Source: an uncultured Sporosarcina sp. (GTDB taxonomy: Bacteria > Bacillota > Bacilli > Bacillales_A > Planococcaceae). From it: a DNA stretch of 64,000 bases. Every line of letters begins with the position of its first letter. Position 1 is the stretch's first letter. The stretch lies in NCBI GenBank assembly GCA_948469885.1, contig CAOKMT010000009.1, positions 1-64,000 of the forward strand, in the 5' to 3' direction. The notes under the pieces are model-generated. The model ran no database searches. It worked only from the letters and a program-made list of their open reading frames with translations, and had not been told where the DNA came from. Position numbers and translations under genes: made by a program. Below are positions 53,957-62,664 of this stretch, one piece after another.

Positions 53957-54355
53957 TCATTCGGACGTTGTTTCAAGATTTAACTGCCACGAGACCCCGT
54001 ACTTATCTTCCACCCATGCAAACTTCACACTGAATGGTGTAGCCGCCAAATCCATCAATATCTTTCCTTCTTCCGATAATTTGTTGAAGATATGGTCAAT
54101 CTCCCTCTCCGTTTCACACGTCACAAATAGCGACATGGCAGCGGTGAAAGGAATATGTTCACCGTTACTATTATCGATGGCCATGAAAGTTTGTCTGTTC
54201 AAAGTAAACGTAGCGTGCATGACCGTTCCGTCTTCCTGATGAAAAATACTTTCAATTTGCGCTTCATCAAAAAGGGATATATAGAAGTTCATCGCCTCTT
54301 CAGCATTGCCGTTGAACATGAGAAAAGGGGTGATTCTTTGATCCGCTAACGTCAT
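53957..54355 (-). CDS. VOC-family (PhnB-like) protein
   Basis: A 132-residue vicinal-oxygen-chelate/glyoxalase-fold protein: ITPFLMFNGNAEEAMNFYISLF, MHATFTLNRQTFMAID and GVSWQLN. This is the 3-demethylubiquinone-9 methyltransferase-like subset (PhnB) with no known reaction. The start is ATG 54355, nine bases after AAGGAG; the TTG just after that ribosome site is too close. A possible short upstream ORF in another frame (MEKMTMPEWIALLFSKG) and a piece like LFVKDDYLESLKEV near 54440-54500 may be remnants; low confidence. Confidence 0.85.
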   Translation of the reverse strand: MTLADQRITPFLMFNGNAEEAMNFYISLFDEAQIESIFHQEDGTVMHATFTLNRQTFMAIDNSNGEHIPFTAAMSLFVTCETEREIDHIFNKLSEEGKILMDLAATPFSVKFAWVEDKYGVSWQLNLETTSE

Positions 54356-54670
54356 TTTCTTCAACTCCTTTTGAAAATAATAAAGCTATCCATTCTGGCA
54401 TCGTCATTTTCTCCATCTCCTAGTATTTACAAAAGCTGCTCTTTTGAAACTTCTTTCAGACTTTCCAAGTAGTCATCCTTCACAAAAAGCGCCCCTTTTT
54501 CAAGTATGCATACGGTCAAAATATACAAACAGCCACTTCACCACCTACTTTTTCAAACCCTCAAACATCGTGTCATATCAAGCATATACACTGATTTTTC
54601 TACATTATTACCCCAATTATTTCACGTTCCGAAACTGTTTGATTTGAATAGTTTAAATTATTAAAATATA

Positions 54671-54699
54671 TTGACAATGGTGCAGGTTGATACTATTAT
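54671..54699 (+). promoter_or_regulatory. Sigma-A promoter of the potABCD-like operon
   Basis: TTGACA (54671-54676), 17-base spacer, TATTAT (54694-54699), a near-consensus promoter 185 bases before the ATPase gene. The leader that follows holds a short ORF and a hairpin. Confidence 0.85.
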
Positions 54700-54752
54700 A
54701 AGAACCGTATCAAAAATTTTCCGTCCGTTACTTTTATTACAATTAGGAGAGG

Positions 54753-54797
54753 ATGAAAACACAGAACAGACCTAAAAGAAAATCTCATTTCCCATGA
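54753..54797 (+). CDS. Candidate leader peptide in the pot operon 5' region
   Basis: ATG at 54753 with AGGAGAGG just before, 14 codons (MKTQNRPKRKSHFP) and a TGA. It lies after the promoter; downstream at 54828-54861 an ACATGT-type hairpin (GACATGT/ACATGTC) precedes the GGGAGGG site of the ATPase gene. The basic peptide could be part of attenuation, or chance. The ribosome site spacing (three bases) is short. Confidence 0.3.
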   Translation: MKTQNRPKRKSHFP

Positions 54798-54883
54798 ATG
54801 ATGTTATAGGAAATTAAATCGTAAAAAGACATGTTGGACAACCATCGCATTACATGTCGTACTTTTAAGGGAGGGTATGCTAT

Positions 54884-55981
54884 ATGGCTCTAGGTGATAG
54901 TTTAGCGGTCGCCAATGCAACGAAGTATTACAAGAAGTTTAAAGCTGTAGATAACATTAGTTTAACAGTGAATAAAGGAGAATTTCTGACGATTTTAGGT
55001 CCGAGTGGATCAGGTAAAACGTCCCTTCTCAAACTGATTGCCGGTTTTGAAGAATTGAGTGATGGCTCGATTCTATTGAACAATTTAGATATTACGAAGA
55101 AGAAACCATTTGAACGAGAGATTGGCATGTTGTTCCAAAACTATGCACTTTTCCCTCATATGACTGTCTCAGATAACGTTGCATATCCGCTTCGCCTTCG
55201 GAAACTCTCGAAGGAAGATATCAAGCAAAAAGTGCGGGATATTTTAAAACTTGTTCACTTGGAAGACTATGCAGATCGATTTCCGGAACAGTTGAGCGGA
55301 GGGCAACAACAACGCGTTGCCTTAGCAAGAGCCATCGTGTTCAATCCCCCGCTTCTCTTGTTGGACGAACCTCTGGGCGCGTTGGATAAAAACCTACGAA
55401 AACAAATGCAATTGGAAATTATGAAAATCCAAGAAAAGGTCGGCATTACTACCATCAGCGTCACACACGACCAAGAAGAAGCTTTAAGTATGTCCGATCG
55501 GATCTGTGTGATGAACAACGGGAAAATCGAGCAAGTCGATAGTCCGGAAAACTTGTACAAACACCCCAAAAACAGATTTGTTGCCGAATTTATCGGAGAG
55601 ATCAATTTGATTCAAGGAGACGTTGTCGACGTCGTCGATCAATCGGCCAAAGTGAAAGTGAAAGATGACCTCATCATAGAAGTTGAAACGGAAAAGAGCC
55701 ATTCAACTATGAAAAATCGACCTATGTTGATTGCGATTCGCCCTGAAAATATTCAAATCGCGCAAGATGCTTCTCAGTTCCATAACACGTTGCGTGCCGA
55801 AGTGCAGAATACAATTTATGTCGGGGAATCCGTCGTCTTAAATACGAAAGCGCTTACAGGTGAAGAAATTACAGTTAAAATCCCGACATACATGTCTGAT
55901 TCAATCTCAAATGGTCAAGAAGTTCTGTTAGGTTGGAATCGTAAAGATGCAACTTTAATTTTAGATGAAACACCGGCTTAA
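54884..55981 (+). CDS. potA: Spermidine/putrescine-type ABC transporter ATPase (PotA-like)
   Basis: A 365-residue ABC ATPase. Walker A GPSGSGKTS, Q-loop LFQNYALFPHMTV, signature LSGGQQQRVALARAI, Walker B LLLLDEPLGALD, H-loop VTHDQEE, then a C-terminal TOBE-type domain (residues about 235-360). Followed by the binding protein and two permeases in one operon. Specificity (polyamine, or another small substrate such as thiamine precursors) is inferred from subunit families. Confidence 0.93.
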   Translation: MALGDSLAVANATKYYKKFKAVDNISLTVNKGEFLTILGPSGSGKTSLLKLIAGFEELSDGSILLNNLDITKKKPFEREIGMLFQNYALFPHMTVSDNVAYPLRLRKLSKEDIKQKVRDILKLVHLEDYADRFPEQLSGGQQQRVALARAIVFNPPLLLLDEPLGALDKNLRKQMQLEIMKIQEKVGITTISVTHDQEEALSMSDRICVMNNGKIEQVDSPENLYKHPKNRFVAEFIGEINLIQGDVVDVVDQSAKVKVKDDLIIEVETEKSHSTMKNRPMLIAIRPENIQIAQDASQFHNTLRAEVQNTIYVGESVVLNTKALTGEEITVKIPTYMSDSISNGQEVLLGWNRKDATLILDETPA

Positions 55982-56015
55982 CATAAAAGCGACAAGATCA
56001 TTAGGGGGGAAAAAG

Positions 56016-57074
56016 ATGAACGTTAAAAATGGTGGATTAAGTTTCCTTTTTTTGTTATTGGTGTTTGCACTGGTCGGTTGCAGTTCCGGGAATGCTGAAG
56101 GTTCTGGCAAAAACAACAAAGAACTAATTATCGCGGATTGGGGCGGTCCTTACTCGGAAGCGAAAGTAAAAGCGGCGGTCGTGCCATTTGAAGAAAAACA
56201 CGACATTAAAGTAACTGTTATCACGCCACCCGATTACGGAAAACTGAAAGCGATGGTGGAAAACGGACATGTTGAGTGGGATGTAGTGAGTGTTGACAAT
56301 GATTATGCCATTCGGGCAGGCAGTCTAGGCCTTCTTGAAAAAATGGACTTTGACGTGATTAAAAAAGAAGGACTTTATGAAGAGCTTGTGCATGATTACG
56401 GCGTACCAAACGATATCTATTCAACCTTGATCGCCTACAATACGGATACTTTTCCAACAGGCGATCATCCGAAAAGTTGGGCAGATTTTTGGGATACCGA
56501 AAAGTTCCCGGGCCCCCGTGCATTGTATAAAGAACCCAAATGGACGATGGAAGCAGCACTACTGGCGGATGGGGTAGAACCCGAAAACTTATACCCGTTG
56601 GATGTAGATCGTGCTTTCGCAAAGCTGGATGAAATAAAAGACGATATAAAAGTTTGGTGGACAGCCGGTGCTCAACCGCCCGATCTACTTGCCACGGATG
56701 AAATACCAATATCCGTCGCGTGGAGTGGACGAATTACAGAGGCCCGTGAAGACGGTGCCCCAGTTGACTTGGAGTTCAACCAAGGCATCATCGCGACGAA
56801 TACGTGGGTCGTACCAAAAGGATCACCGAACAAGGAATTGGCCATGGAATTTATCGCATTTGCACTTGAAGCTGAACAGCAAGCCGCTTTTTCATCCAAT
56901 TATGATAATGCACCTGCAAATACAGATGCCTTGTCCCTTCTGGATGAAGAAACCATCAGTCGCTTAGGACAGTCCGAAGAAAAACAAGGCCAACAAGTAT
57001 TCACAGACGACAATTGGTGGGTTGAAAATTTTGACGAAGTGAACGAACGCTTCCAACAATGGTTACTTGAATAA
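56016..57074 (+). CDS. potD: ABC transporter substrate-binding lipoprotein (PotD-like)
   Basis: A 352-residue lipoprotein. The start ATG 56016 has AGGGGGG before it; the signal FLFLLLVFALVGC ends in a lipobox Cys. The mature part has IADWGGPYSEAKVKAAVVPFEE, VEWDVVSVDNDYAIRAGSLGLLEK and FNQGIIATNTWVVPKGSPN, a periplasmic-binding fold of the PotD/PotF group. It overlaps no gene, 34 bases after potA. A fragment of a second copy lies at 60243-60302. Confidence 0.9.
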   Translation: MNVKNGGLSFLFLLLVFALVGCSSGNAEGSGKNNKELIIADWGGPYSEAKVKAAVVPFEEKHDIKVTVITPPDYGKLKAMVENGHVEWDVVSVDNDYAIRAGSLGLLEKMDFDVIKKEGLYEELVHDYGVPNDIYSTLIAYNTDTFPTGDHPKSWADFWDTEKFPGPRALYKEPKWTMEAALLADGVEPENLYPLDVDRAFAKLDEIKDDIKVWWTAGAQPPDLLATDEIPISVAWSGRITEAREDGAPVDLEFNQGIIATNTWVVPKGSPNKELAMEFIAFALEAEQQAAFSSNYDNAPANTDALSLLDEETISRLGQSEEKQGQQVFTDDNWWVENFDEVNERFQQWLLE

Positions 57075-57092
57075 CAAAGGGAGATGACCAGA

Positions 57093-57995
57093 ATGATAGA
57101 AGCGAAAAAAGAATTACGGATACCCGCCGAACGGGTATCCTTCTCCCAACGGTTGTCCCGAATGAATGGATTGAAATGGCTTCTTTTATTTGTTCCGTTG
57201 GGATACATTATGATTCTCATGTTTTTCTCGATGTTCGACTTTTTTAAAATGAGTATTTTCAATGACGACGGCTTTACATTGGAATACTTGGCCCATATAT
57301 TCACAACCGATATTTATTTGAAAGTGCTGTGGCTCACACTTAAAATCGCTTTCCTCGTCACTTTATTTTCATTGCTCTTCGCTTATCCGGTCGCCTATAT
57401 GCTCGTCCGAACTGAATCTGGATTATGGAAAAAAATTATCCTGGCAGCTGTCTTAATCCCTTTCTGGATCAGCTTGCTCGTTCGAACATATGCATGGACC
57501 ATTTTGTTGCAAAAAAATGGCGCCATCAATAAATTATTGATGGAACTTGGCATCATCGCCGAACCGTTGAATCTCCTTTACAATTCGACGGGTGTCATCA
57601 TTGGGATGACTCATATTTTGCTTCCTTACATGGTATTAAGCCTATATTCCGTCATGGAAGGCATTGATCAACGGCTCCTCCAAGCTGCAGAAGGGATGGG
57701 TGCGAGGCCGTGGAAAGCATTCATGCAAATCTTCTTTCCGCTGTCGCTTCCGGGCGTACTCGCCGGCTCCTTATTGGTCTTCGTGATGGGGCTCGGTTAT
57801 TACATCACACCTGCCTTATTGGGAGGTGCGGATACGCCAATGATCGCCATGCTGATCGAGAGCAATATCAATACGACATTGAATTGGCATTTGGCATCCG
57901 CGCTCGCTTTGGTTCTTTTTGTAGCAACATTGCTTCTCCTGTTCCTTGCATTTTTAGTTTCACGTGGAAACCCGGTATTGAAGGAGTTGGATTAA
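57093..57995 (+). CDS. potB: ABC transporter permease (PotB-like)
   Basis: A 300-residue inner-membrane permease with six helices and the EAA loop (EGMGARPWKAFMQIFFPLSLPG). Start ATG 57093; a second ATG nine bases before abuts AGGGAG and is less likely. It ends one base before potC. Together with PotC it forms the channel of the importer. Confidence 0.9.
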   Translation: MIEAKKELRIPAERVSFSQRLSRMNGLKWLLLFVPLGYIMILMFFSMFDFFKMSIFNDDGFTLEYLAHIFTTDIYLKVLWLTLKIAFLVTLFSLLFAYPVAYMLVRTESGLWKKIILAAVLIPFWISLLVRTYAWTILLQKNGAINKLLMELGIIAEPLNLLYNSTGVIIGMTHILLPYMVLSLYSVMEGIDQRLLQAAEGMGARPWKAFMQIFFPLSLPGVLAGSLLVFVMGLGYYITPALLGGADTPMIAMLIESNINTTLNWHLASALALVLFVATLLLLFLAFLVSRGNPVLKELD

Positions 57996-57996
57996 T

Positions 57997-58785
57997 ATGT
58001 GGCTCAGAATTCTAGTAGGAATCATTCTTATTGCTTTAATTGCGCCCATCCTTGTCATCATCCCAATGTCTTTCACTTCCGTCAGCTATTTTGAATTCCC
58101 ACCGCCGGGGTACTCGACGAAATGGTATGAAAGCTTCTTTTCAAACAGTGAATGGGTAGAAGCGACTTTCCGCAGTCTGACAATTGCTGTTTGTACCGCT
58201 TTTGTTGCTGTAACAATTGGAATCATGGCGGCACTCGCAGTCACACGGCTCAACTTTTGGGGCAAGCAACTGTTCATGTCATTGATGGTCGCGCCGATGA
58301 TCATCCCGTTAATCATCATCGGCGTGGCGCTCTACCATTCTTTTAGTCCACTGGGGTTGTCTAACAGCATGTTGGGACTAGTCTTGGCACACACGATTGT
58401 CGCCCTTCCAATTGTGTTTGTAACGGTGACAGCAAGGTTGAAAGGACTTGATCGTAACCTGGAGTTGGCTGCAATGGGATTAGGTTCAACGCCAATCCAA
58501 GCCTTTTTTCAAATAACACTACCGCTCATCCGGCCCGCTGTCTTATCAGGTGCGTTATTTGCGTTTATCATTTCATTCGACGAAGTGGTCGTCACCATCT
58601 TCTTGGCGGGTCCGAAAACAAAGACATTGCCGATTGCCTTATGGGAAAACTTGCGGAACCAAGTCGATCCGACAATGGCCGCGGTCTCGACGATTCTTAT
58701 CGGTCTCACGGTCACAGCATTTGTTGCGCAGTCCATCGTCTCCTCTCGTAAATCGGCGCGACTGAAAAGGGAAGCGCTGGAATAA
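57997..58785 (+). CDS. potC: ABC transporter permease (PotC-like)
   Basis: A 262-residue permease with six helices; N-terminal ILVGIILIALIAPILVIIPM, EAA loop AAMGLGSTPIQAFFQITLPLIRP, and a C-terminal basic tail. The start ATG is one base after the TAA of potB, with AGGAG inside the potB end. Ends the four-gene operon, followed by a terminator. Confidence 0.9.
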   Translation: MWLRILVGIILIALIAPILVIIPMSFTSVSYFEFPPPGYSTKWYESFFSNSEWVEATFRSLTIAVCTAFVAVTIGIMAALAVTRLNFWGKQLFMSLMVAPMIIPLIIIGVALYHSFSPLGLSNSMLGLVLAHTIVALPIVFVTVTARLKGLDRNLELAAMGLGSTPIQAFFQITLPLIRPAVLSGALFAFIISFDEVVVTIFLAGPKTKTLPIALWENLRNQVDPTMAAVSTILIGLTVTAFVAQSIVSSRKSARLKREALE

Positions 58786-58817
58786 GGAAATTGAATACCG
58801 GCTCTCGGATCTAGACA

Positions 58818-58864
58818 AAAAAGTTGCTAGCCGTTTTCCTGTAAACAGCTAGCAACCTTTTATT
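58818..58864. terminator. Bidirectional terminator of the pot operon and aminotransferase
   Basis: GTTGCTAGC/GCTAGCAAC nine-pair stem, 16-base loop, with A- and T-rich flanks on both sides, between convergent genes. Confidence 0.88.
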
Positions 58865-58870
58865 TTTCAT

Positions 58871-60040
58871 TTAAATTAAGCTCAAATCTTTTAAAAATCT
58901 TTCAATTCCATCCAGTCCCGCTTCCAATTCTTTCATCGACTGCGCATACGAAATCCGGATGTAGCCTTCCCCGGCCTCTCCGAACGCGCTGCCCGGAATG
59001 ACGGCGACACGGTATTCTTCTAACAACCTTTCGGAAAACGCCTCGGAAGTAAGACCCGTTTTTTTAATAGACGGGAAAATATAAAACGCGCCTTGCGGTT
59101 CCACGACTTCCAACTCCAACTTCTTCAAACGATTATAGACATAATCTTTTCTTTCTCTGTACGCCTCTTTCATCGCGACCACTTCTTCTCGGCGCGCCCC
59201 TTGTTCCAATGCTTCCAAAGCGGCATACTGACTCATCGTGCTTGCGCAAGTAACGTTGTAAGAGTGGACTTTATACATTTGTTCTGCCAAATAAGCCGGT
59301 GCAAAAACGAGCCCGATTCTCCAACCAGTCATCGCATGGGATTTTGAAAGCCCGTTGAGCACAATCGTCTTATCTCTCACCTCTGGCATGGTGCCAATCG
59401 AGAAATGTTCACCTTCGTAAACGAGCTCGCTATAAATCTCATCCGCAATAATGAAGATTTTTTTATCCGCCAAAAACTTCCCGATTTCTTGTAATTCCTC
59501 TTTCGTCATCACTGTCCCAATCGGGTTACTCGGATAAGTAAGGACAATAGCCCGTGTTTTTTCGGTGATCACTTCTTCTAGCGCTGATACGGTCAGTTTG
59601 AAGTCCGTTTTCGATGTATCAACGAAAACAGGGACCGCATTAGCCATTCTAATAAGCGGTTCATACCCGACATAAACCGGTGCGGGCAAAATCACTTCGG
59701 AACCTTCTTCCAGAATTGTACGGAAAGCGATATCAATCCCTTGGCTCGCCCCAATTGTCACGATGACTTCCGTTTCAGGATCGTACTTTAACCCATACAA
59801 TTCATCCACATAACGGCTAGCTGCCTCCCTCAACTCGAGGATCCCTGCAGTTTCCGTGTAAGCCGTTTCGTCTTCACGAATCGCTTTGATTCCCGCTTCT
59901 TTCACATACTCGGGTGTCGGGAAATCAGGTTGTCCAAACGTCAAATTGGCGGCATCCGGATACTGATCCATGACGTTCGCCAGTTTACGAATCCCTGACA
60001 TTTCGATGCCTCTGACACTTTTATTCACTAATTCAATCAT
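58871..60040 (-). CDS. Class I/II aminotransferase (PatA-like)
   Basis: A 389-residue PLP enzyme: LTFGQPDFPTPEYVKEAG, AYTETAGILELREA, VTIGASQGIDIAFRTI, TYPSNPIGTV, FIIADEIYSELVYEG, and the PLP Lys in NGLSKSHAMTGWRIG. Resembles B. subtilis PatA (N-acetyl-L,L-diaminopimelate aminotransferase); other aromatic-type substrates are possible. Start ATG 60040 follows GAAGGCG; the six-codon upstream extension is unlikely. Confidence 0.9.
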   Translation of the reverse strand: MIELVNKSVRGIEMSGIRKLANVMDQYPDAANLTFGQPDFPTPEYVKEAGIKAIREDETAYTETAGILELREAASRYVDELYGLKYDPETEVIVTIGASQGIDIAFRTILEEGSEVILPAPVYVGYEPLIRMANAVPVFVDTSKTDFKLTVSALEEVITEKTRAIVLTYPSNPIGTVMTKEELQEIGKFLADKKIFIIADEIYSELVYEGEHFSIGTMPEVRDKTIVLNGLSKSHAMTGWRIGLVFAPAYLAEQMYKVHSYNVTCASTMSQYAALEALEQGARREEVVAMKEAYRERKDYVYNRLKKLELEVVEPQGAFYIFPSIKKTGLTSEAFSERLLEEYRVAVIPGSAFGEAGEGYIRISYAQSMKELEAGLDGIERFLKDLSLI

Positions 60041-60242
60041 TTCTTCGCCTTCTCTCACAAGTAATTAACTATTTTACTGTAAACATTCTACTCAAAACCA
60101 TACAAGTACATAGATCTAACTACCTAAATTCATTGATAATTAACTCTATTAAGAATAACATATTCAGGAGTTATTGTTAAATGAAATTTAATTCCGACAA
60201 ACGGAAATACATAGTTTTTTCAATAGCGAATAGAGGTTCAAG

Positions 60243-60302
60243 AACTTCAAGAAAGTGAATGAACGTTTCCAACAATGGCTTTTTAAACAGATGGTAAAGT
60301 AG
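60243..60302 (+). pseudogene. 3' fragment of a second PotD-like binding protein gene
   Basis: Plus strand reads NFKKVNERFQQWLFKQMVK then TAG. The end of the intact binding protein at 57074 is NFDEVNERFQQWLLE. The 13-residue match (NF..VNERFQQWL) outside any intact gene marks the end of a lost paralogue. Neither the rest of the gene nor a start is visible; the surrounding 60041-60423 region holds no ORF. Confidence 0.7.
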
Positions 60303-60423
60303 AATCATGTACAACCATCCTGCCGAGTGCTCTTTAATCATGTATCAAAAACTGCTTTTCGCTGTCGCAATCGTTTCATCTCTATTACTATAGGATTGGA
60401 ACCGTAAGCTTGGAGGGATCGCT

Positions 60424-60735
60424 TTGCAACCTTTTACAAAGAACGTCATAGACATTGTTGGCACCATTCCACCCGGTCGCGTCATGTCATACGGCCAAGT
60501 AGCTACAGCTGCCGGCAACGGGCGTGCCGCCAGACAAGTTGTTCGGGTGCTTCATACGATAAGTCAGAAGTACAAGCTCCCTTGGCATCGAGTGATCAAT
60601 GCAAAAGGGGAAATTTCCTTCACGGCAAAAGACCAACGTGTTTTGTTGGAAGCAGAAGGTGTCGAATTCAATTTGAACGGAAAAGTCGATTTTGCAACCT
60701 ATCGATGGTTTCCACCGGATGCTGAAGAAAATTAG
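60424..60735 (+). CDS. Alkyltransferase-like protein (Atl)
   Basis: A 103-residue member of the O6-alkylguanine-DNA alkyltransferase family. It has the DNA-binding part (IPPGRVMSYGQVATAAGNGRAARQV, with the arginine finger) but PWHRV (residues 58-62) where active enzymes have PCHRV, so the acceptor Cys is Trp. Atl proteins flag O6-alkylguanines for repair instead of repairing them. The start is TTG 60424 with GGAGGG five bases upstream. Confidence 0.9.
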   Translation: MQPFTKNVIDIVGTIPPGRVMSYGQVATAAGNGRAARQVVRVLHTISQKYKLPWHRVINAKGEISFTAKDQRVLLEAEGVEFNLNGKVDFATYRWFPPDAEEN

Positions 60736-60843
60736 GTGTCCGTCTAAAAAAGTTTTATATGCAAATCAGTTTATGGTACAAATAAACGAGGATCATCTTT
60801 TGGCTTTATCGCCATAAATATACGAAGAACGGGGAAGAAATTT

Positions 60844-61236
60844 ATGTGGAAAGATTTTAAGGAATTTGCATTCCAAGGCAATGTTTTTGATCTGGCTGTG
60901 GCCGTCGTCATCGGCGCCGCTTTCAGCAAGATCGTTTCATCGCTTGTTGAAAATATTATTACACCGATCATTGTGGCTATTTCAGGTAAAGTCGATGTTT
61001 CTGATTTGCATCAACAAATCGGAAGTGCGAACATTACATACGGGATTTTCTTACAATCCATCATTGACTTTTTAATCGTTGCCTTCGTCATTTTCTTAGT
61101 CGTTCGGTTATTCTCGAAGTTCAAAAAGAAGGATGAAACAGCCGAAGAAGAAGTTGAAGAAAAAATGGATCCACAAGAAGCGCTTCTGACAGAAATCCGC
61201 GACTTGCTGAAAGAACAGCAGAGACACTCCTCGTAA
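60844..61236 (+). CDS. mscL: Large-conductance mechanosensitive channel MscL
   Basis: A 130-residue channel with the N-terminal FKEFAFQGNVFDLAVAVVIGAAFSKIVSSLVENII helix (core shown) and the second helix IIDFLIVAFVIFLVVRLFSKF, then a charged coiled tail. Pentamer that relieves osmotic pressure. The stop lies within the following terminator hairpin. Confidence 0.95.
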   Translation: MWKDFKEFAFQGNVFDLAVAVVIGAAFSKIVSSLVENIITPIIVAISGKVDVSDLHQQIGSANITYGIFLQSIIDFLIVAFVIFLVVRLFSKFKKKDETAEEEVEEKMDPQEALLTEIRDLLKEQQRHSS

Positions 61237-61255
61237 CGGAGAGTGTCTCTTTTCA
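61220..61255 (+). terminator. mscL terminator
   Basis: AGAGACACTC/GAGTGTCTCT stem with TTTTCATTTT tail; the left arm overlaps the mscL stop codon. Confidence 0.88.
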
Positions 61256-61278
61256 TTTTGTCACATTATCGTGCACGC

Positions 61279-61382
61279 CGAGCAAGTTATGCAGCAAGTT
61301 TACAAAGTTATGCAGCACTTACGTGGAGTTATGTGGCACTTTTACAAAGTTATTCGCATTTCAAGACGAATGACCTACTCGC
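61279..61382. repeat. Direct repeat copy A (21-bp units) by the NERD gene
   Basis: About 104 bases made of 21-base units AAGTTATGCAGCAAGTTTACA, AAGTTATGCAGCACTTACGTG, GAGTTATGTGGCACTTTTACA and a final AAGTTATTCGCATTTCAAGA. It is almost identical to copy B at 62460-62563 (about five mismatches by eye). The last 22 bases overlap the NERD 3' end. Confidence 0.88.
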
Positions 61383-62356
61383 CCATCTATCCATAACCGC
61401 TCTATTTCTTCTAAGCCGGCACAATATTTTCTCCCGCGTCTTTCTCCGGAAAAGGGAATGCTCATTGAAGTGAGCAACCGCCTCACTTTATCATAACTTT
61501 CCACGTGTAGAAATCGCCTAACATCTTTATTTTTCATACAAGGAGCAACTAGCATAAAATAATCCAACAATGCTTGTCGGTGCGCTTCGCGGTCAATCGC
61601 GCCGCAACGCTTACATCCCCATCCTTTATGGATAGGAATCATACCGTATGAGTCGCAGTTTTCGCAATAAACACCCGTTTGCAACGCATTCGGATGGATT
61701 TTGTAAGTGTGACAAAGTGGGAAAGGATTGTATTCGCGATGCGCTGATGACAGTTCATGGACGACTGTCTGCAAAGCGATTGCGTCAAGAGATGGGGGAT
61801 TCTCTTCAATTTTCCGCAAATAAACAGGGATTTCAAGAGGAAAGAGGATCTTCAGATTGTTACGTGTGTTTTCGAAAATTTGCTGTGGTCTGGGGAAAAC
61901 GACAGCACCATATACCGGTATTGACAAGTTCCGTTCGTGAAACCAATCTTCCAGCAACATTTTATTGCGCTCCAATTGAACAGACGGGCACTCAAACATG
62001 TCGACTTGGCCATTGTCCAGAGTACGAACGAGTTGGTTCCGTTCTTCGGGAAAATAGATATCACCTGCTATGTTTTTCATTTCCAACAAGACGGCGCCTC
62101 GGGTCGACACGAACAATGCATCTATTTGAAACAAGCCAGAAGACTGTAAATTCAAGTCGTGAAAGATGTAATGTTCACCGTGAAAATGATATTTTTCAAA
62201 AACGGATGATAAAAGCTTTTCACCTCGCACACCGGCACGCGTAATACGTACGTTTTTTTCCATCTCGGTGTACCTTGGATGACTTTTCAACAACCGTCGC
62301 ACAAGTGCTTCCAAACCAATCAATTTAAAAGGAATCGCTTTCGTTTTTACGATCAA
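61361..62356 (-). CDS. NERD-domain protein with C-terminal zinc ribbon
   Basis: A 331-residue protein. NERD (nuclease-related) domain at about 40-160: GVRGEKLLSSVFEKY, IFHDLNLQSSGLFQIDALF, GAVLLEMKNIAGDIYF. Two CxxC pairs (YCENCDSYG and CKRCGAID, about 230-255) make a zinc ribbon, and a HTH-like C-terminal part (KVRRLLTSMSIPFSGERRGRKYCAG) ends in direct repeat A. Function unknown; probably nucleic-acid processing. Bracketed by direct repeats. Confidence 0.85.
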   Translation of the reverse strand: MIVKTKAIPFKLIGLEALVRRLLKSHPRYTEMEKNVRITRAGVRGEKLLSSVFEKYHFHGEHYIFHDLNLQSSGLFQIDALFVSTRGAVLLEMKNIAGDIYFPEERNQLVRTLDNGQVDMFECPSVQLERNKMLLEDWFHERNLSIPVYGAVVFPRPQQIFENTRNNLKILFPLEIPVYLRKIEENPPSLDAIALQTVVHELSSAHREYNPFPLCHTYKIHPNALQTGVYCENCDSYGMIPIHKGWGCKRCGAIDREAHRQALLDYFMLVAPCMKNKDVRRFLHVESYDKVRRLLTSMSIPFSGERRGRKYCAGLEEIERLWIDGRVGHSS

Positions 62357-62459
62357 TAAACAACACCTCCATTATAAGCATAGCATGTTCTCTTATAATC
62401 GACCATACGTTATCAGAATATTTATTAAACATTTGGTTTCAATGGCCTTTCAGACATCA

Positions 62460-62563
62460 ATAGCAAGTTATATGGCAAGTTTACAAAGTTATGCAGCACT
62501 TTCGTGGAGTTATGTGGCACTTTTACAAAGTTATTCGCATTTCAAGACGAATGACCTATTCAA
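62460..62563. repeat. Direct repeat copy B (21-bp units) upstream of the NERD gene
   Basis: Near-identical to copy A (61279-61382), 1181 bases apart, in the same orientation. It reads AGCAAGTTATATGGCAAG ... GCACTTTTACAAAGTTATTC then GCATTTCAAGACGAATGACC. Copies thus flank the NERD gene. Confidence 0.88.
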
Positions 62564-62664
62564 ACTCAATTCCGTCACAACCAGCCCCGCGACGTTGTTG
62601 CTTGTCACACCAGCCGATGGTACAATGAATGTAGGATATATTGTGAAAAAGGAGTGAAGTGCCC

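Noticed and set aside
54400-54640. Possible remnant gene upstream of the VOC gene (LFVKDDYLESLKEV piece)
   Set aside because: Too short to assign to any family; mentioned only as a low-confidence note in the VOC entry.
61648-62244. 198-codon plus ORF opposite the NERD gene
   Set aside because: Antisense shadow; the minus frame has clear NERD and zinc-ribbon motifs.
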